Shown here in pieces: positions 1 to 8,936 of a stretch of 64,000 nucleotides of DNA. This DNA comes from Chryseobacterium edaphi (GTDB lineage Bacteria; Bacteroidota; Bacteroidia; Flavobacteriales; Weeksellaceae): NCBI RefSeq assembly GCF_025628985.1, contig NZ_JAOTEM010000002.1, positions 124,001-188,000 of the forward strand, in the 5' to 3' direction. How positions within the stretch are numbered: the first letter of the stretch is position 1; the number at the start of each line of letters is the position of its first letter. The notes beneath the pieces were generated by a model that was given only the letters and a program-made list of their open reading frames with translations, searched no databases and was not told where the DNA came from. The position numbers and the translations under genes were made by a program.

Positions 1-423
1 CACAGGAATTCCGGCATTAATTATTTTTTTTATTGATTTTGAAATCTCTTTCCCACCTTCAATTTTTATTGCGTGAGCACCACCTTCTTTCATCATTCTT
101 ACCGATGATTCCAATGCTTTGTCAGGATTACTTTGGTAAGTTCCGAAAGGTAAATCGGCAACGATCAAAGCTCTGTCAATTCCGCGCACAACACTTTGGG
201 TGTGATAAATCATTTGGTCTAAAGTGATCGGCAAAGTAGTTTCAAAACCCGCCATAACATTCGCTGCAGAGTCTCCGATCAGCACGGCATCAATTCCTCC
301 TGCATCAACCATTTTTGCGGTAGTAAAATCATACGCAGTAAGCATGGTTATCTTTTCCTTATCAAATTTCATTTTTCGTAAGGTTTCGGTAGTAACTCTT
401 TTAATTTCAGAATGAACAGACAT
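1..423 (-). CDS. panB: 3-methyl-2-oxobutanoate hydroxymethyltransferase (5' part)
   Basis: Ketopantoate hydroxymethyltransferase transfers a hydroxymethyl group from methylene-tetrahydrofolate to 2-oxoisovalerate, a cytoplasmic step of pantothenate and CoA synthesis. The gene starts at 423 and runs off the left edge, so only the first 141 codons are present. Family signatures are visible: a MLTAYDF segment near residue 27, an IGDSAANVMAGFETTLPIT segment matching the GDS...TTLP metal/substrate region, a conserved YHT, and ADLPFGTY near residue 90. The ATG is the first Met of the frame and lies just beyond the terminator of the gene to its right, so panB is probably its own transcription unit. 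Identity is secure; only truncation by the window limits the call. Confidence 0.95.
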   Translation of the reverse strand, partial: MSVHSEIKRVTTETLRKMKFDKEKITMLTAYDFTTAKMVDAGGIDAVLIGDSAANVMAGFETTLPITLDQMIYHTQSVVRGIDRALIVADLPFGTYQSNPDKALESSVRMMKEGGAHAIKIEGGKEISKSIKKIINAGIPV

Positions 424-449
424 AATATATGTATTGTTTAAAAGTTAAA

Positions 450-469
450 AAGTCGGCTTTCGCCGACTT
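450..469 (-). terminator. Intrinsic terminator of the Crp/Fnr-type gene
   Basis: Perfect 8-bp GC-rich stem (450-457 with 462-469) and a 4-nt loop, followed on the minus strand by a TTTTT run. It lies 15 bp past the stop of the regulator gene and ahead of panB. Confidence 0.85.
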
Positions 470-483
470 GTATGTTGTATGAT

Positions 484-1197
484 TTATAAAACTACGTGAC
501 CGAGTTTCATGAGTTTATCGTGATTCAGAATCTTGATATTTCTTCCGTCAACTTCGATGAGTTGATCTCCTTTAAATTCAGAGATCAATCTGATAGCACT
601 TTCCGTAGCTGTACCGATTATATTGGCGATCTCTTCTCTGGTTAAAGAAATCTTTATAAAACCTTCAGGATCTGTGCCCAATTTCTGTTCTAAAAGAATT
701 AAAATCTCAGCCAGTCTTTCTCTAACGGTCTTTTGTGCAAGGAATGTAATTGTATTTGAAGATTCGCCCAGTTCATAAGCGATTTTTTGAAGCATAATGA
801 ATGACAACTGAGGATCGACTTCAAGAAGATCCATAAAAATGTCAGCCGGTAAAAATGTACATTCGATATCGGTCATCGCTTCAGCTTTAGCCTGAAAATT
901 TTCACCACAAAGCAGAGCACGATATCCAATGATGTCGCCTTCTTTTATAAATCGTAAAATCTGATCTTTCCCAAAAGACCCGGACTTCGACAGTTTAGCG
1001 GCTCCTTTTTCTAAAACATATACTCCTTTTGGGATTTCACCATCATCAAAAATGATGTCATGTTTCTGAAAACTGAACTTCTTTTTTGCACCTAAGTATC
1101 TTTCAAAATCAGTATTGGAAAGCCTTTCTTTGAAGGATTTATCGTTAAAAACCCTGGCAAATCTTTCTTCAATAGCAATTTGTTTTTCCTGCGACAT
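484..1197 (-). CDS. Crp/Fnr family transcriptional regulator
   Basis: A one-component regulator of 237 aa. An N-terminal cyclic-nucleotide-binding-like beta-roll (residues about 25-145, with motifs such as GEIPKGVYVLEKGAAKL and EGDIIGYRALLCGE) is followed by a C-terminal winged helix-turn-helix (LTREEIANIIGTATESAIRLISEF). It is divergent from the cbb3 oxidase assembly gene ccoI, so control of that locus is the obvious inference. A longer reading frame opens at 1230 and would add a CxxC, but a TATTTTTG promoter box lies at 1217-1224, so I start at 1197 (MSQEKQ). With that start there is no FNR-like N-terminal cysteine cluster, so direct oxygen sensing by an Fe-S cluster is not supported. Confidence 0.88.
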   Translation of the reverse strand: MSQEKQIAIEERFARVFNDKSFKERLSNTDFERYLGAKKKFSFQKHDIIFDDGEIPKGVYVLEKGAAKLSKSGSFGKDQILRFIKEGDIIGYRALLCGENFQAKAEAMTDIECTFLPADIFMDLLEVDPQLSFIMLQKIAYELGESSNTITFLAQKTVRERLAEILILLEQKLGTDPEGFIKISLTREEIANIIGTATESAIRLISEFKGDQLIEVDGRNIKILNHDKLMKLGHVVL

Positions 1198-1216
1198 TTT
1201 AATATGACATTTATCA

Positions 1217-1247
1217 CAAAAATAGAACATTTAAACTCTATAAACAA
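1217..1247 (-). promoter_or_regulatory. Bacteroidota-type promoter of the Crp/Fnr gene
   Basis: On the minus strand the -7 box TATTTTTG (1217-1224) has a TTG -33 element (1245-1247) with a 20-nt spacer. Transcription would begin near 1211, about 14 nt before the ATG at 1197. This argues against the upstream start at 1230. Confidence 0.6.
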
Positions 1248-1259
1248 AAAAAATTGTTA

Positions 1260-1267
1260 TAATTTTG
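1260..1267 (+). promoter_or_regulatory. -7 promoter box of ccoI
   Basis: TAATTTTG matches the TAnnTTTG consensus 14 nt before the ccoI ATG at 1282. No good TTG is placed upstream, so the promoter may need an activator, such as the divergent Crp/Fnr protein (inference). Confidence 0.45.
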
Positions 1268-1281
1268 TCAGTCAATAATTT

Positions 1282-3666
1282 ATGAAGGTGAGCGAGAACT
1301 GTTTTCATTGTGGACAAGACATAGAAAAGGAAAGAATTTCTTTTGACGACAAAATTTTCTGTTGCAACGGCTGCAAATCTGTCTACGAAATTCTGAATAT
1401 CAACAATCTAAGCAATTTCTACGAATTAAATAAACGAGCGGGAATTCGCCCAAGTGATGAAAATTCTTCTCAGTTTGATTATCTTGACACACCGGAAATT
1501 TTCGAAAAAATCACAGATTTTTCTGAAGGAAATACGAGTCTTGTTACTTTCAAAATTCCGGTAATCCACTGTTCATCTTGCATCTGGCTTTTGGAAAGTC
1601 TTCATACTTTACATAAGAATATTAAATATTCTCAGGTCAACTTTACGAGAAAGACCTTACAGATCTCATTCAACCATAACGATTTAAAATTAAGCGAATT
1701 AGCTAAATTTTTAACCAATCTTGGATACAAACCTGCGATCAGTTTAGAAACTGCCGAAAAAAACGAAGATCATTTAGATAAATCGTTATTAATAAAATTA
1801 GCGATTGCCGGATTTGCTTTCGGTAACGGAATGTTTTTAGCCTTCCCGGAATACATTGGTGGTGAAGATTACTGGATGGATCAGTATAAAAATCTATTCA
1901 GATTCTTGATGTTTTTGCTGGCAATCCCTGTAGTGCTTTATTCCGCTTCTGATTACTACAAATCAGCTTGGTATGGTTTAAAAAATAAGATTGTCAATAT
2001 TGATGTTCCGATTGTTTTGGGAATATTTGTACTTTTTGGACGAAGCGTTTATGAAGTAGTGACTGATTATGGTCCGGGATATTTTGACACTTTGTGCGGA
2101 CTTTTATTCTTCATGCTTTTAGGAAAAATGTTCCAGAAAAGAACCTACAGCTCGCTTTCTTACGACAGAGATTATAAATCGTTTTATCCGATCGCTGTTA
2201 CGAAAGTTGATTTTGGAGGAAAACAGGAAAACATTTTACTTTCTGAAATTAAAATCGGGGACAGAATTTTAGTAAGAAATCAGGAAATCATACCTGTTGA
2301 CGCTATTTTAATTAATGGCGAAGGAAACATTGACAATAGTTTTATCACAGGAGAAAGTGAAAGCATCAGCAAACAACCGGGAGATAAAATTTTCGCAGGA
2401 GGAAAACAAGTCGGCTCATCTCTTGAACTGGAAGTGATTAAAAATGTAGATCAAAGTTATCTTACACAGCTCTGGAACAAAGAAGCTTTCAAAAAACATG
2501 AAACGGGACTAGATACTTTAATTAATAATATCAGTAAGTATTTCACATTTATTATTTTAGGAATTGCTTTAATCTCAGGAATTTATTGGTCATTTATCGA
2601 TTTAGAAAAAATGTTTCAGGTGATCTCTGCAATCCTGATCATTGCCTGTCCATGTGCATTGGCGCTTTCCTCGCCATTTACTTTCGGTCACATTATGAGG
2701 ATTTTAGGTCGGAATAAATTTTATGTAAAAGATACTTTGACGATTGAAAAAATTGCAAAAATCAACGCAATCGTTTTTGATAAAACAGGAACCATTACCG
2801 AAAGAAAGAAAACCAACATCAAATTTGAAGGCTCAGAAATACCTGAATTTGATTTATTAAATATCAAAACTTTACTGAAAAATTCAAACCATCCGCTTTC
2901 GAAATCGCTGTATGAATTTATAGAAATCAATGATGAGTATTTTCCTGTAGAAAATTTTGACGAAATTTCAGGAAAGGGTTATGAAGCGAGTGTAAGAGGA
3001 AATATCTATAAAATCGGATCTGCAAAATACAATAATCAGGATTCTAAAAATCTTGAAACAGCGGTATATGTCAGTAAAAACAATGAGTTTTTAGGAAAAT
3101 TTATTTTTAAAAATGAATATCGTGAAAATCTTAAAAACCTTTTCTCAAAACTTAATTTTTATAAAATTTTCATCTTAAGCGGAGATAATTCTTCGGAGGA
3201 AAATCAGCTAAAATCGATCATTCCAAATGTCAGTTCGATGGCATTCAATCAAAATCCGGAAGACAAGCTGAATTACATTCAGAATTTACAAAACAGCGGA
3301 ATGAAAGTAGCCATGCTTGGAGATGGACTAAATGATGCAGGAGCATTGAAGCAAAGCAACGTTGGGATCGCTATTTCTGACGACACAAACAGCTTTACGC
3401 CATCTTCAGACGTTATTATGAACGGTGAAAAGGTTTCACAACTTGACAATTATCTAAACGTTTGTAAAGGATCAATCACCATTGTTAAATTGACATTCGT
3501 AATCAGTTTTCTTTATAATATTGTCGGATTAAGTTTTGCAGTAAGCGGACATATGTCTCCATTATTTGCTGCGATCTTAATGCCGGTGAGTTCGATCACA
3601 GTGATTTCTTTTACTACACTTTCGACCTGGATTTTGGGTCGTAAATATTTCAAAAAAACCGCTTAG
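1282..3666 (+). CDS. ccoI: Heavy-metal P1B-type ATPase for cbb3 oxidase maturation (CcoI/FixI)
   Basis: A 794-aa inner-membrane copper-translocating P-type ATPase expected to supply Cu to the cbb3 oxidase CuB site. The N-terminal Cys-rich metal-binding region has CFHC at 7-10 and CCNGC at 27-31. An HMA-like domain with CSSC (97-100) follows. Other hallmarks are the actuator TGES at 356-359, the transmembrane CPC copper motif at 456-458, the phosphorylated Asp in DKTG at 500-503, and the hinge GDGLND at 680-685. The N-terminal Zn-ribbon-like module plus HMA is the arrangement of the CcoI/FixI subclass rather than CopA. CcoS, CcoNO, CcoQ and CcoP follow directly downstream, which fixes the assignment. 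The ATG at 1282 is the first in frame and sits behind a promoter box. Confidence 0.94.
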   Translation: MKVSENCFHCGQDIEKERISFDDKIFCCNGCKSVYEILNINNLSNFYELNKRAGIRPSDENSSQFDYLDTPEIFEKITDFSEGNTSLVTFKIPVIHCSSCIWLLESLHTLHKNIKYSQVNFTRKTLQISFNHNDLKLSELAKFLTNLGYKPAISLETAEKNEDHLDKSLLIKLAIAGFAFGNGMFLAFPEYIGGEDYWMDQYKNLFRFLMFLLAIPVVLYSASDYYKSAWYGLKNKIVNIDVPIVLGIFVLFGRSVYEVVTDYGPGYFDTLCGLLFFMLLGKMFQKRTYSSLSYDRDYKSFYPIAVTKVDFGGKQENILLSEIKIGDRILVRNQEIIPVDAILINGEGNIDNSFITGESESISKQPGDKIFAGGKQVGSSLELEVIKNVDQSYLTQLWNKEAFKKHETGLDTLINNISKYFTFIILGIALISGIYWSFIDLEKMFQVISAILIIACPCALALSSPFTFGHIMRILGRNKFYVKDTLTIEKIAKINAIVFDKTGTITERKKTNIKFEGSEIPEFDLLNIKTLLKNSNHPLSKSLYEFIEINDEYFPVENFDEISGKGYEASVRGNIYKIGSAKYNNQDSKNLETAVYVSKNNEFLGKFIFKNEYRENLKNLFSKLNFYKIFILSGDNSSEENQLKSIIPNVSSMAFNQNPEDKLNYIQNLQNSGMKVAMLGDGLNDAGALKQSNVGIAISDDTNSFTPSSDVIMNGEKVSQLDNYLNVCKGSITIVKLTFVISFLYNIVGLSFAVSGHMSPLFAAILMPVSSITVISFTTLSTWILGRKYFKKTA

Positions 3667-3741
3667 AGAGCCTTATTTAGACTGATTTTAAATTAGCAAG
3701 AACCTATATTTCGTGATTAATGTCATTATTTTTCACTAATT

Positions 3742-3768
3742 TTGAACCCCGAAAATAGGTTAATTTTG
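3742..3768 (+). promoter_or_regulatory. Promoter of the ccoS-ccoNOQP operon
   Basis: A TTG at 3742-3744 and TAATTTTG at 3761-3768 are separated by 16 nt, with the ccoS ATG 8 nt downstream. A second TAATTTTG at 3737-3744 overlaps the TTG. The oxidase operon therefore probably has its own promoter, separate from ccoI. Confidence 0.5.
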
Positions 3769-3775
3769 TTGTCTG

Positions 3776-4003
3776 ATGGATATTCTATATTTAATGATCT
3801 TATGCAGTGCTTCTTTGGCTGCAGTTTTCCTGATCGTATTTATAGTAAATGCGAGAAAAGGACAGTTTGAAGACGACGAATCTCCTGCTGTGCGCATACT
3901 TTTTGAAGATGAAGTAAAGGAAGAAAAGAAGGCAGATTCTGGCAACAAAAATGAAAGAGAGGAAATAGGAGAAAATAATAAAATTGAAGAAAAAAGTGAA
4001 TAG
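3776..4003 (+). CDS. ccoS: cbb3-type cytochrome oxidase assembly protein CcoS
   Basis: A 75-aa protein with one N-terminal transmembrane helix (about residues 4-24), a short basic stretch NARKGQFEDDE typical of CcoS/FixS, and a long charged C-terminal tail rich in Glu and Lys. CcoS is needed to insert haem and copper cofactors into the catalytic subunit. It begins 110 bp after ccoI and ends 5 bp before ccoNO, the canonical position. The tail is low-complexity and acidic/basic and adds about 20 residues to the usual 50-60 aa length. Confidence 0.9.
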   Translation: MDILYLMILCSASLAAVFLIVFIVNARKGQFEDDESPAVRILFEDEVKEEKKADSGNKNEREEIGENNKIEEKSE

Positions 4004-4008
4004 TTAAT

Positions 4009-6270
4009 ATGGAGACACAAAAGTTTAGTTATGACAACAGTATTGTTCGGGCATTCCTATATGCGACCATAGTTTTTGGAATTATAGGATTCTTGTTTGG
4101 GCTTACTGCGGCATTAATGCTTTTCTACCCTGAACTTCCTGAATTTTTATTCGGGACCGATGATACGACGATCAACAGTCTGTCATCAGGAGATATTCAA
4201 GGTTTGATCAACACCCATGGTGCGTTTGGTTTTGGAAGAATAAGAATGCTTCACACCAACACAGTAATTTGGGCATTTGTATGTAATATCGTTTATACCG
4301 GTATTTATTACTCATTACAAAGATTATTAAAGGCAAGAATGTACAGCGATACATTATCTTGGTTACATTTCTGGACTTGGCAGTTGATGATTGTTGCTAC
4401 GTTCATCACATTCTTTATGGGAATCAACACCTCAAAAGAATATGCAGAACATGAGTGGCCAATCGATATATTGATTGCATTCTCTTGGATTATATTCGGA
4501 GCAAATATGTTTCTTACCATCGCAAAAAGAAGAGTAAGACACTTGTATGTAGCGATTTGGTTCTACATCGGTACTTGGATTGCAGTAGCAATGCTTCATA
4601 TCTTCAACAATCTTGAAGTTCCGTTATCTTTTGGAGCATGGAAATCTTATTCAGTGTATGCAGGAGTAAAAGATGCTATCGTTCAATGGTGGTATGGTCA
4701 CAATGCGGTTGCATTCGTACTAACGACACCGGTTTTAGGTTTGATGTATTACTTCTTACCAAAAGCAGCTGACAGACCTGTATTTTCTTATAAATTATCA
4801 ATTATTCACTTTTGGTCATTGATCTTCGTTTATATCTGGGCAGGACCTCACCACCTTCAGTACACAGCTCTTCCGGCTTGGGTACAGGCGGTATCAACTG
4901 GTTTCTCAATCATGCTTATTGCACCATCTTGGGGAGGTATGTTGAACGGACTACTTACACTAAGAGGAGCTTGGGATAAAGTAAGAGAAAACCCAATATT
5001 GAAATTCTTCGTAGTTGCAGTGACTTGTTATGGTATGGCAACTTTTGAAGGACCATTATTAGCAACAAAAAATATCAATAAAATTGGTCACTTTACTGAC
5101 TGGGTTATTGGTCACGTACATTTAGGTGCATTGGGATGGAACGGTTTCATGGCATTCGGTGTGATCTACTACTTGGTACCAATCATGTGGAGAACAAAAA
5201 TTTGGTCTGTAAAATTAGCTAACTGGCATTTCTGGTTAGGTACTTTAGGAATCATTTTCTATGCAGTACCAATGTATATTGCAGGATTTACTCAAGGTTT
5301 GATGTGGAAACAATTCAATCCGGACGGAACATTATTATGGAAAAACTGGTTGGATACGGTAACTGCAATTGTTCCTTATTATAAATTAAGATTTGTAGGT
5401 GGTTTCTTATATCTTTCAGGTGGTCTATTGATGGTGGTAAACGTTTTTGCCACTGTTAGAAAAGGATCATTCCAAAAAGAAGTTCCTGCAGAAGCTCCGG
5501 CTTTAGCAATCATCAGCAAGAAAAGAAAAGAAGGAGAAGGTACTCACCTGTGGTTAGAAAGAATGCCGGTATTATTAGGTATTTTATCTTTCTTCACCAT
5601 ATCAATTGGAAGTTTAACGGAGATTGTTCCAACACTTTCAATGGATAAGAGTGTACCTACAATTTCAGCAGTAAAACCTTACTCGCCATTAGAATTAGAA
5701 GGTAGAGATATTTATATCCGTGAAGGTTGTAACGCTTGTCACTCTCAGATGGTAAGACCATTCAGAGACGAGATTGTAAGATTTAACGGTAAAAACGGAC
5801 AGTATTCAAAGGCAGGGGAATTCATTTATGACAGACCTTTCCTCTGGGGTTCTAAAAGAACAGGACCAGATTTGCATAGAGAAGGTGGTAAAAACCCAAG
5901 TTCTTGGCATTACAAACACATGTATAACCCAAGATCTACATCTGCAGGTTCTATTATGCCTCGTTACCCATGGTTGATTGCAACTAATCTTGACAGATCA
6001 AAAATGGTTGACAAAATAACGTTGATGAAAAAAGCGTTTAATGTACCTTACACAAAAGCGCAAATTGATTCGGCAGATAAATGGGCAGACAACCAGGCAG
6101 CAAAAATTGTAAAAGATATTTTCTCTGAAGCACCTGACTTAAAAACAGAATATGCAAAGAGACCGGATGTAAAGCTTGAGAAAAAAGAAGTTGTAGCATT
6201 GATATCTTATCTTCAAAGATTGGGTACAGATATCAAAACTACGGAAATAAAAACAGCTAGTAATAACTAA
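4009..6270 (+). CDS. ccoNO: cbb3-type cytochrome c oxidase, fused subunits I and II (CcoNO)
   Basis: A 753-aa fusion of the catalytic haem-copper subunit CcoN (about 1-480) to the mono-haem cytochrome c subunit CcoO (about 545-753). CcoN ligand histidines are visible: H82 in LHTNTVIW (low-spin haem), H231 in WWYGHN and H281/H282 in GPHH (CuB), and H369/H371 in IGHVHLG (haems). The CcoO part opens with a membrane helix near 520-540, followed by the haem c site CNACH at 574-578 and the QMVRPF segment usual after it. The complex reduces O2 to water at high affinity in the cytoplasmic membrane. The fusion is, from general knowledge, the usual form in Bacteroidota. Confidence 0.96.
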   Translation: METQKFSYDNSIVRAFLYATIVFGIIGFLFGLTAALMLFYPELPEFLFGTDDTTINSLSSGDIQGLINTHGAFGFGRIRMLHTNTVIWAFVCNIVYTGIYYSLQRLLKARMYSDTLSWLHFWTWQLMIVATFITFFMGINTSKEYAEHEWPIDILIAFSWIIFGANMFLTIAKRRVRHLYVAIWFYIGTWIAVAMLHIFNNLEVPLSFGAWKSYSVYAGVKDAIVQWWYGHNAVAFVLTTPVLGLMYYFLPKAADRPVFSYKLSIIHFWSLIFVYIWAGPHHLQYTALPAWVQAVSTGFSIMLIAPSWGGMLNGLLTLRGAWDKVRENPILKFFVVAVTCYGMATFEGPLLATKNINKIGHFTDWVIGHVHLGALGWNGFMAFGVIYYLVPIMWRTKIWSVKLANWHFWLGTLGIIFYAVPMYIAGFTQGLMWKQFNPDGTLLWKNWLDTVTAIVPYYKLRFVGGFLYLSGGLLMVVNVFATVRKGSFQKEVPAEAPALAIISKKRKEGEGTHLWLERMPVLLGILSFFTISIGSLTEIVPTLSMDKSVPTISAVKPYSPLELEGRDIYIREGCNACHSQMVRPFRDEIVRFNGKNGQYSKAGEFIYDRPFLWGSKRTGPDLHREGGKNPSSWHYKHMYNPRSTSAGSIMPRYPWLIATNLDRSKMVDKITLMKKAFNVPYTKAQIDSADKWADNQAAKIVKDIFSEAPDLKTEYAKRPDVKLEKKEVVALISYLQRLGTDIKTTEIKTASNN

Positions 6271-6284
6271 CATTAAAAGCTATC

Positions 6285-6482
6285 ATGATTCCTCAGAACT
6301 TTAAAGATATATTATCCAACACGGAAAATGCAGGTTTGTATCAAACTTTGGCTCTGATTTTCTTTATGATGTTCTTCATTGCTTTGGTAATCTACGTTTT
6401 TAGCAGGCCTAAAAAATATTACCGAGAAGAAGAGCATGCACCTCTTGAGGATGATGAAGATGATTTTAATTTGAAAAATTAA
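6285..6482 (+). CDS. ccoQ: cbb3-type cytochrome oxidase subunit CcoQ
   Basis: A 65-aa single-span protein with a transmembrane helix at about 18-39, a SRPKKYYREEEHAPLEDDE region after it and an acidic C-terminus. CcoQ is a small accessory subunit that stabilises the oxidase. The YVFSRPKKYY pattern resembles the YxFRP..k of FixQ proteins. It sits 14 bp after ccoNO and 10 bp before ccoP. Position in the operon carries much of the assignment because the family is very short. Confidence 0.85.
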   Translation: MIPQNFKDILSNTENAGLYQTLALIFFMMFFIALVIYVFSRPKKYYREEEHAPLEDDEDDFNLKN

Positions 6483-6492
6483 ACTATTTATT

Positions 6493-7371
6493 ATGAGACA
6501 AAGAACACCTGTTTTTGTAAACATTTTAATAATAACAGTATTATTAGTAATCTTTTATTACTTGTTTGTACAAAGCTACTCGTTTTTAGCTTCGCCATAT
6601 TTCTGGGGAACTGTAGTGATCAGTGCAATTTTGGCATACATTCACAGTGCAATCGGAGATTTGATTGAAAACAATAAATTCAAAAAACTAACTGCAGAAG
6701 AAAAGGCAGCTTACCTTACTGAGAAGAAAATTCCTTTCTTAAAAAGACAGTATGATGCAGCCTTTAAAAAGCAGTCTGAAACTGAAGAAAAAGATATCCT
6801 TATCGATCACGGTTTCGATGGTATTATGGAATTGGATAACCAATTACCAAAATGGTGGGTAGGTTTGTTCTGGTTTGGCACAGCATTTTGTATAGTATAT
6901 ATATGCGCATATTCTTTTACAGATTTTGCACATCCGTTAAAAGAATATGACACTGAATACAAAGAGCAGATTGCAAGTATTGCAGATTATGAAAAAACTC
7001 AGCCACAGATAACATTAGAAACAGCAGAATTCTCTGAAGATAATATTGCAGCAGGTGAAGAAATTTTCAAGACAAACTGTGTAACTTGTCACTCAGAAGG
7101 TGGTAAAGGAGGTATCGGACCTAACCTGACAGATAACTTCTGGCACAACCAACCTGAAAAAACATTATTCAAAAACGTATTCCACGTTGTAGAAAATGGA
7201 GTTACAGGAACAGCTATGCAAGCTTGGGGTAAAAATGGGGTACTTACGGGAAGAGACATCCAGAATGTTGCAGCTTTCGTATATCACATCAACCAGGAAC
7301 AGCCACCAATTACTCCGGCTCAAGGCGGTGCACCAGCTTATGGTGACGAAGCTAAGTGGGAGAAACAGTAA
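6493..7371 (+). CDS. ccoP: cbb3-type cytochrome oxidase subunit CcoP (III), mono-haem
   Basis: A 292-aa membrane-anchored cytochrome c that passes electrons to the catalytic subunit. Two N-terminal membrane helices (about 8-28 and 33-52) are followed by a loop, a third helix (about 120-142, beginning WWVGLFWFGTAF, typical of the FixP N-terminal domain) and one cytochrome c domain with CVTCH at 196-200 and a probable axial Met at 242 (TAMQAWG). Most proteobacterial CcoP proteins carry two CxxCH motifs; only one is present here. The C-terminus is a Pro/Ala-rich tail. It is the last gene before a strong terminator. Confidence 0.93.
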   Translation: MRQRTPVFVNILIITVLLVIFYYLFVQSYSFLASPYFWGTVVISAILAYIHSAIGDLIENNKFKKLTAEEKAAYLTEKKIPFLKRQYDAAFKKQSETEEKDILIDHGFDGIMELDNQLPKWWVGLFWFGTAFCIVYICAYSFTDFAHPLKEYDTEYKEQIASIADYEKTQPQITLETAEFSEDNIAAGEEIFKTNCVTCHSEGGKGGIGPNLTDNFWHNQPEKTLFKNVFHVVENGVTGTAMQAWGKNGVLTGRDIQNVAAFVYHINQEQPPITPAQGGAPAYGDEAKWEKQ

Positions 7372-7399
7372 AGTAATTAAAACTTAAAAATATATGATT

Positions 7400-7450
7400 A
7401 AACATAATTTGTTATTAAATTAAAAAATAGTAACAAATTATGTTTTTTCT
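7400..7450 (+). terminator. Strong terminator after ccoP
   Basis: A perfect 15-bp inverted repeat (7400-7414 with 7431-7445, 16-nt loop) followed by T-rich sequence. It separates the structural ccoNOQP genes from ccoG and could set their relative amounts. Confidence 0.85.
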
Positions 7451-7472
7451 TTTTTAATAAAACCAAACTATA

Positions 7473-8927
7473 ATGTCAGATAAAGAAGTAGAAAATCTAC
7501 GCGGCGGACAGGGACAGGTTTTAGATCCTGAAACCTATAGAGATTCTATAGGCACAATGGAACAATCCGGAAAGAGAAAATGGGTTTTTCCTAAGAAACC
7601 AAAAGGTAAATACACCAATTACCGAAACATAGTCAGTTATTTATTACTGGCAGTTTATTTTATCGTTCCTTTTATAAAGATCAACGGGAATCCTTTCTTT
7701 TTATTTAACGTAATTGACAGAGAGTTCTTCATTGTAGGACAGCCATTCTATCCGCAAGACTTTTTCATTCTCACGTTGGGAGCTATTGCTTCTCTCCTAT
7801 TTATTATCATTTTTACGATTGCATTCGGAAGAATTTTCTGCGGGTGGATATGTCCTCAGACAATTTTTATGGAATCTATTTTTCGTAAAATAGAATATTT
7901 AATCGAAGGAGACCGAAACAAGCAGATGAAGCTTGACAGACAAGAATGGGACAGCGAAAAAATCTGGAAGAGAAGTTTAAAATGGTCAATATATGTTATT
8001 ATTTCGTTGATCATTACGCACTTTATGTTTATGTACATTGTGGGATATGAACAAGTTCTTGATATCGTTTCTGACGGACCTTTTGCACATCTTACCAATT
8101 TTGTGGTGATGATTCTTTTTACCGCAGCATTCTATTTCGTATTTGCGTGGTTCAGAGAGCAGGTTTGTACATTGGTTTGTCCATACGGAAGATTGCAAGG
8201 AGTTTTGATCGATAAAGAAACCATTAATGTTTTCTACGATTTCAACAGAGGTGAAAACCGCTCAAAATGGAGAAAAGGTGAAGATCGTAAAGCTGCCGGA
8301 AAAGGAGACTGTATTGACTGTTATCAATGTGTTGTTGTTTGTCCTACAGGAATCGACATCAGAGACGGGCAGCAATTGGAATGCATTAACTGTACCGCTT
8401 GTATCGATGCTTGTGATGAAGTGATGGAAAAAGTAGGTTTGCCAAAAGGTTTGGTACGTTATGCTTCTGAAAAAGAAATTGAAACCGGAGAACCCTATAA
8501 ATTTACCGGAAGAATGAAAGGCTTTGCTGTAGTTCTTGTCTTATTGGTAGGATTTTTAGGATATCTGCTTTCAAGTCGTGGCGAAATGGAAGCTAAGTTC
8601 ATTAAACCTGCTGGAAGCACATTTTTTGTACGTGAAGGAAAAATCACCAATACTTACAACTACACTTTCCTGAACAAAACCAACGATAAAAAAATCGTTA
8701 CAATCAAAGTAATGGAACCTGCAAAAGGAGAAATCAGCTCTAGTGGTTCAAGTAAAATTACAGTAAACAGAGATAAGATTACAAAAGGAACGATCAACAT
8801 CAGTTTCCCTGAAGATGCGATGAAATTGTCTAAACAAAATATCACCATCGGAGTTTACGATATGAAAGGTGAGCTTATAGATTCTTATGAAACGTATTTC
8901 GAGGGACCATTTAAATTACAATTTTAA
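7473..8927 (+). CDS. ccoG: Cytochrome c oxidase accessory protein CcoG (FixG)
   Basis: A 484-aa polytopic membrane ferredoxin linked to reduction of copper during cbb3 maturation. Several N-terminal helices carry Cys motifs CGWICPQ and CTLVCPYGRLQG, followed by a two-cluster ferredoxin block beginning C280-x2-C283-x2-C286-x3-C290 (CIDCYQCVVVCP) with a second set in ECINCTACIDAC. Another membrane helix lies near 355-370, and the remaining ~100 residues form an Ig-like periplasmic domain, as in FixG. The gene begins just after the ccoP terminator and is 9 bp ahead of fixH. Confidence 0.94.
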   Translation: MSDKEVENLRGGQGQVLDPETYRDSIGTMEQSGKRKWVFPKKPKGKYTNYRNIVSYLLLAVYFIVPFIKINGNPFFLFNVIDREFFIVGQPFYPQDFFILTLGAIASLLFIIIFTIAFGRIFCGWICPQTIFMESIFRKIEYLIEGDRNKQMKLDRQEWDSEKIWKRSLKWSIYVIISLIITHFMFMYIVGYEQVLDIVSDGPFAHLTNFVVMILFTAAFYFVFAWFREQVCTLVCPYGRLQGVLIDKETINVFYDFNRGENRSKWRKGEDRKAAGKGDCIDCYQCVVVCPTGIDIRDGQQLECINCTACIDACDEVMEKVGLPKGLVRYASEKEIETGEPYKFTGRMKGFAVVLVLLVGFLGYLLSSRGEMEAKFIKPAGSTFFVREGKITNTYNYTFLNKTNDKKIVTIKVMEPAKGEISSSGSSKITVNRDKITKGTINISFPEDAMKLSKQNITIGVYDMKGELIDSYETYFEGPFKLQF

Positions 8928-8936
8928 TTTTTAAAG

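Noticed and set aside
1198..1230. N-terminal extension of the Crp/Fnr protein with CxxC
   Set aside because: A consensus promoter box lies inside it, so it is probably untranslated; kept only as a question to check.
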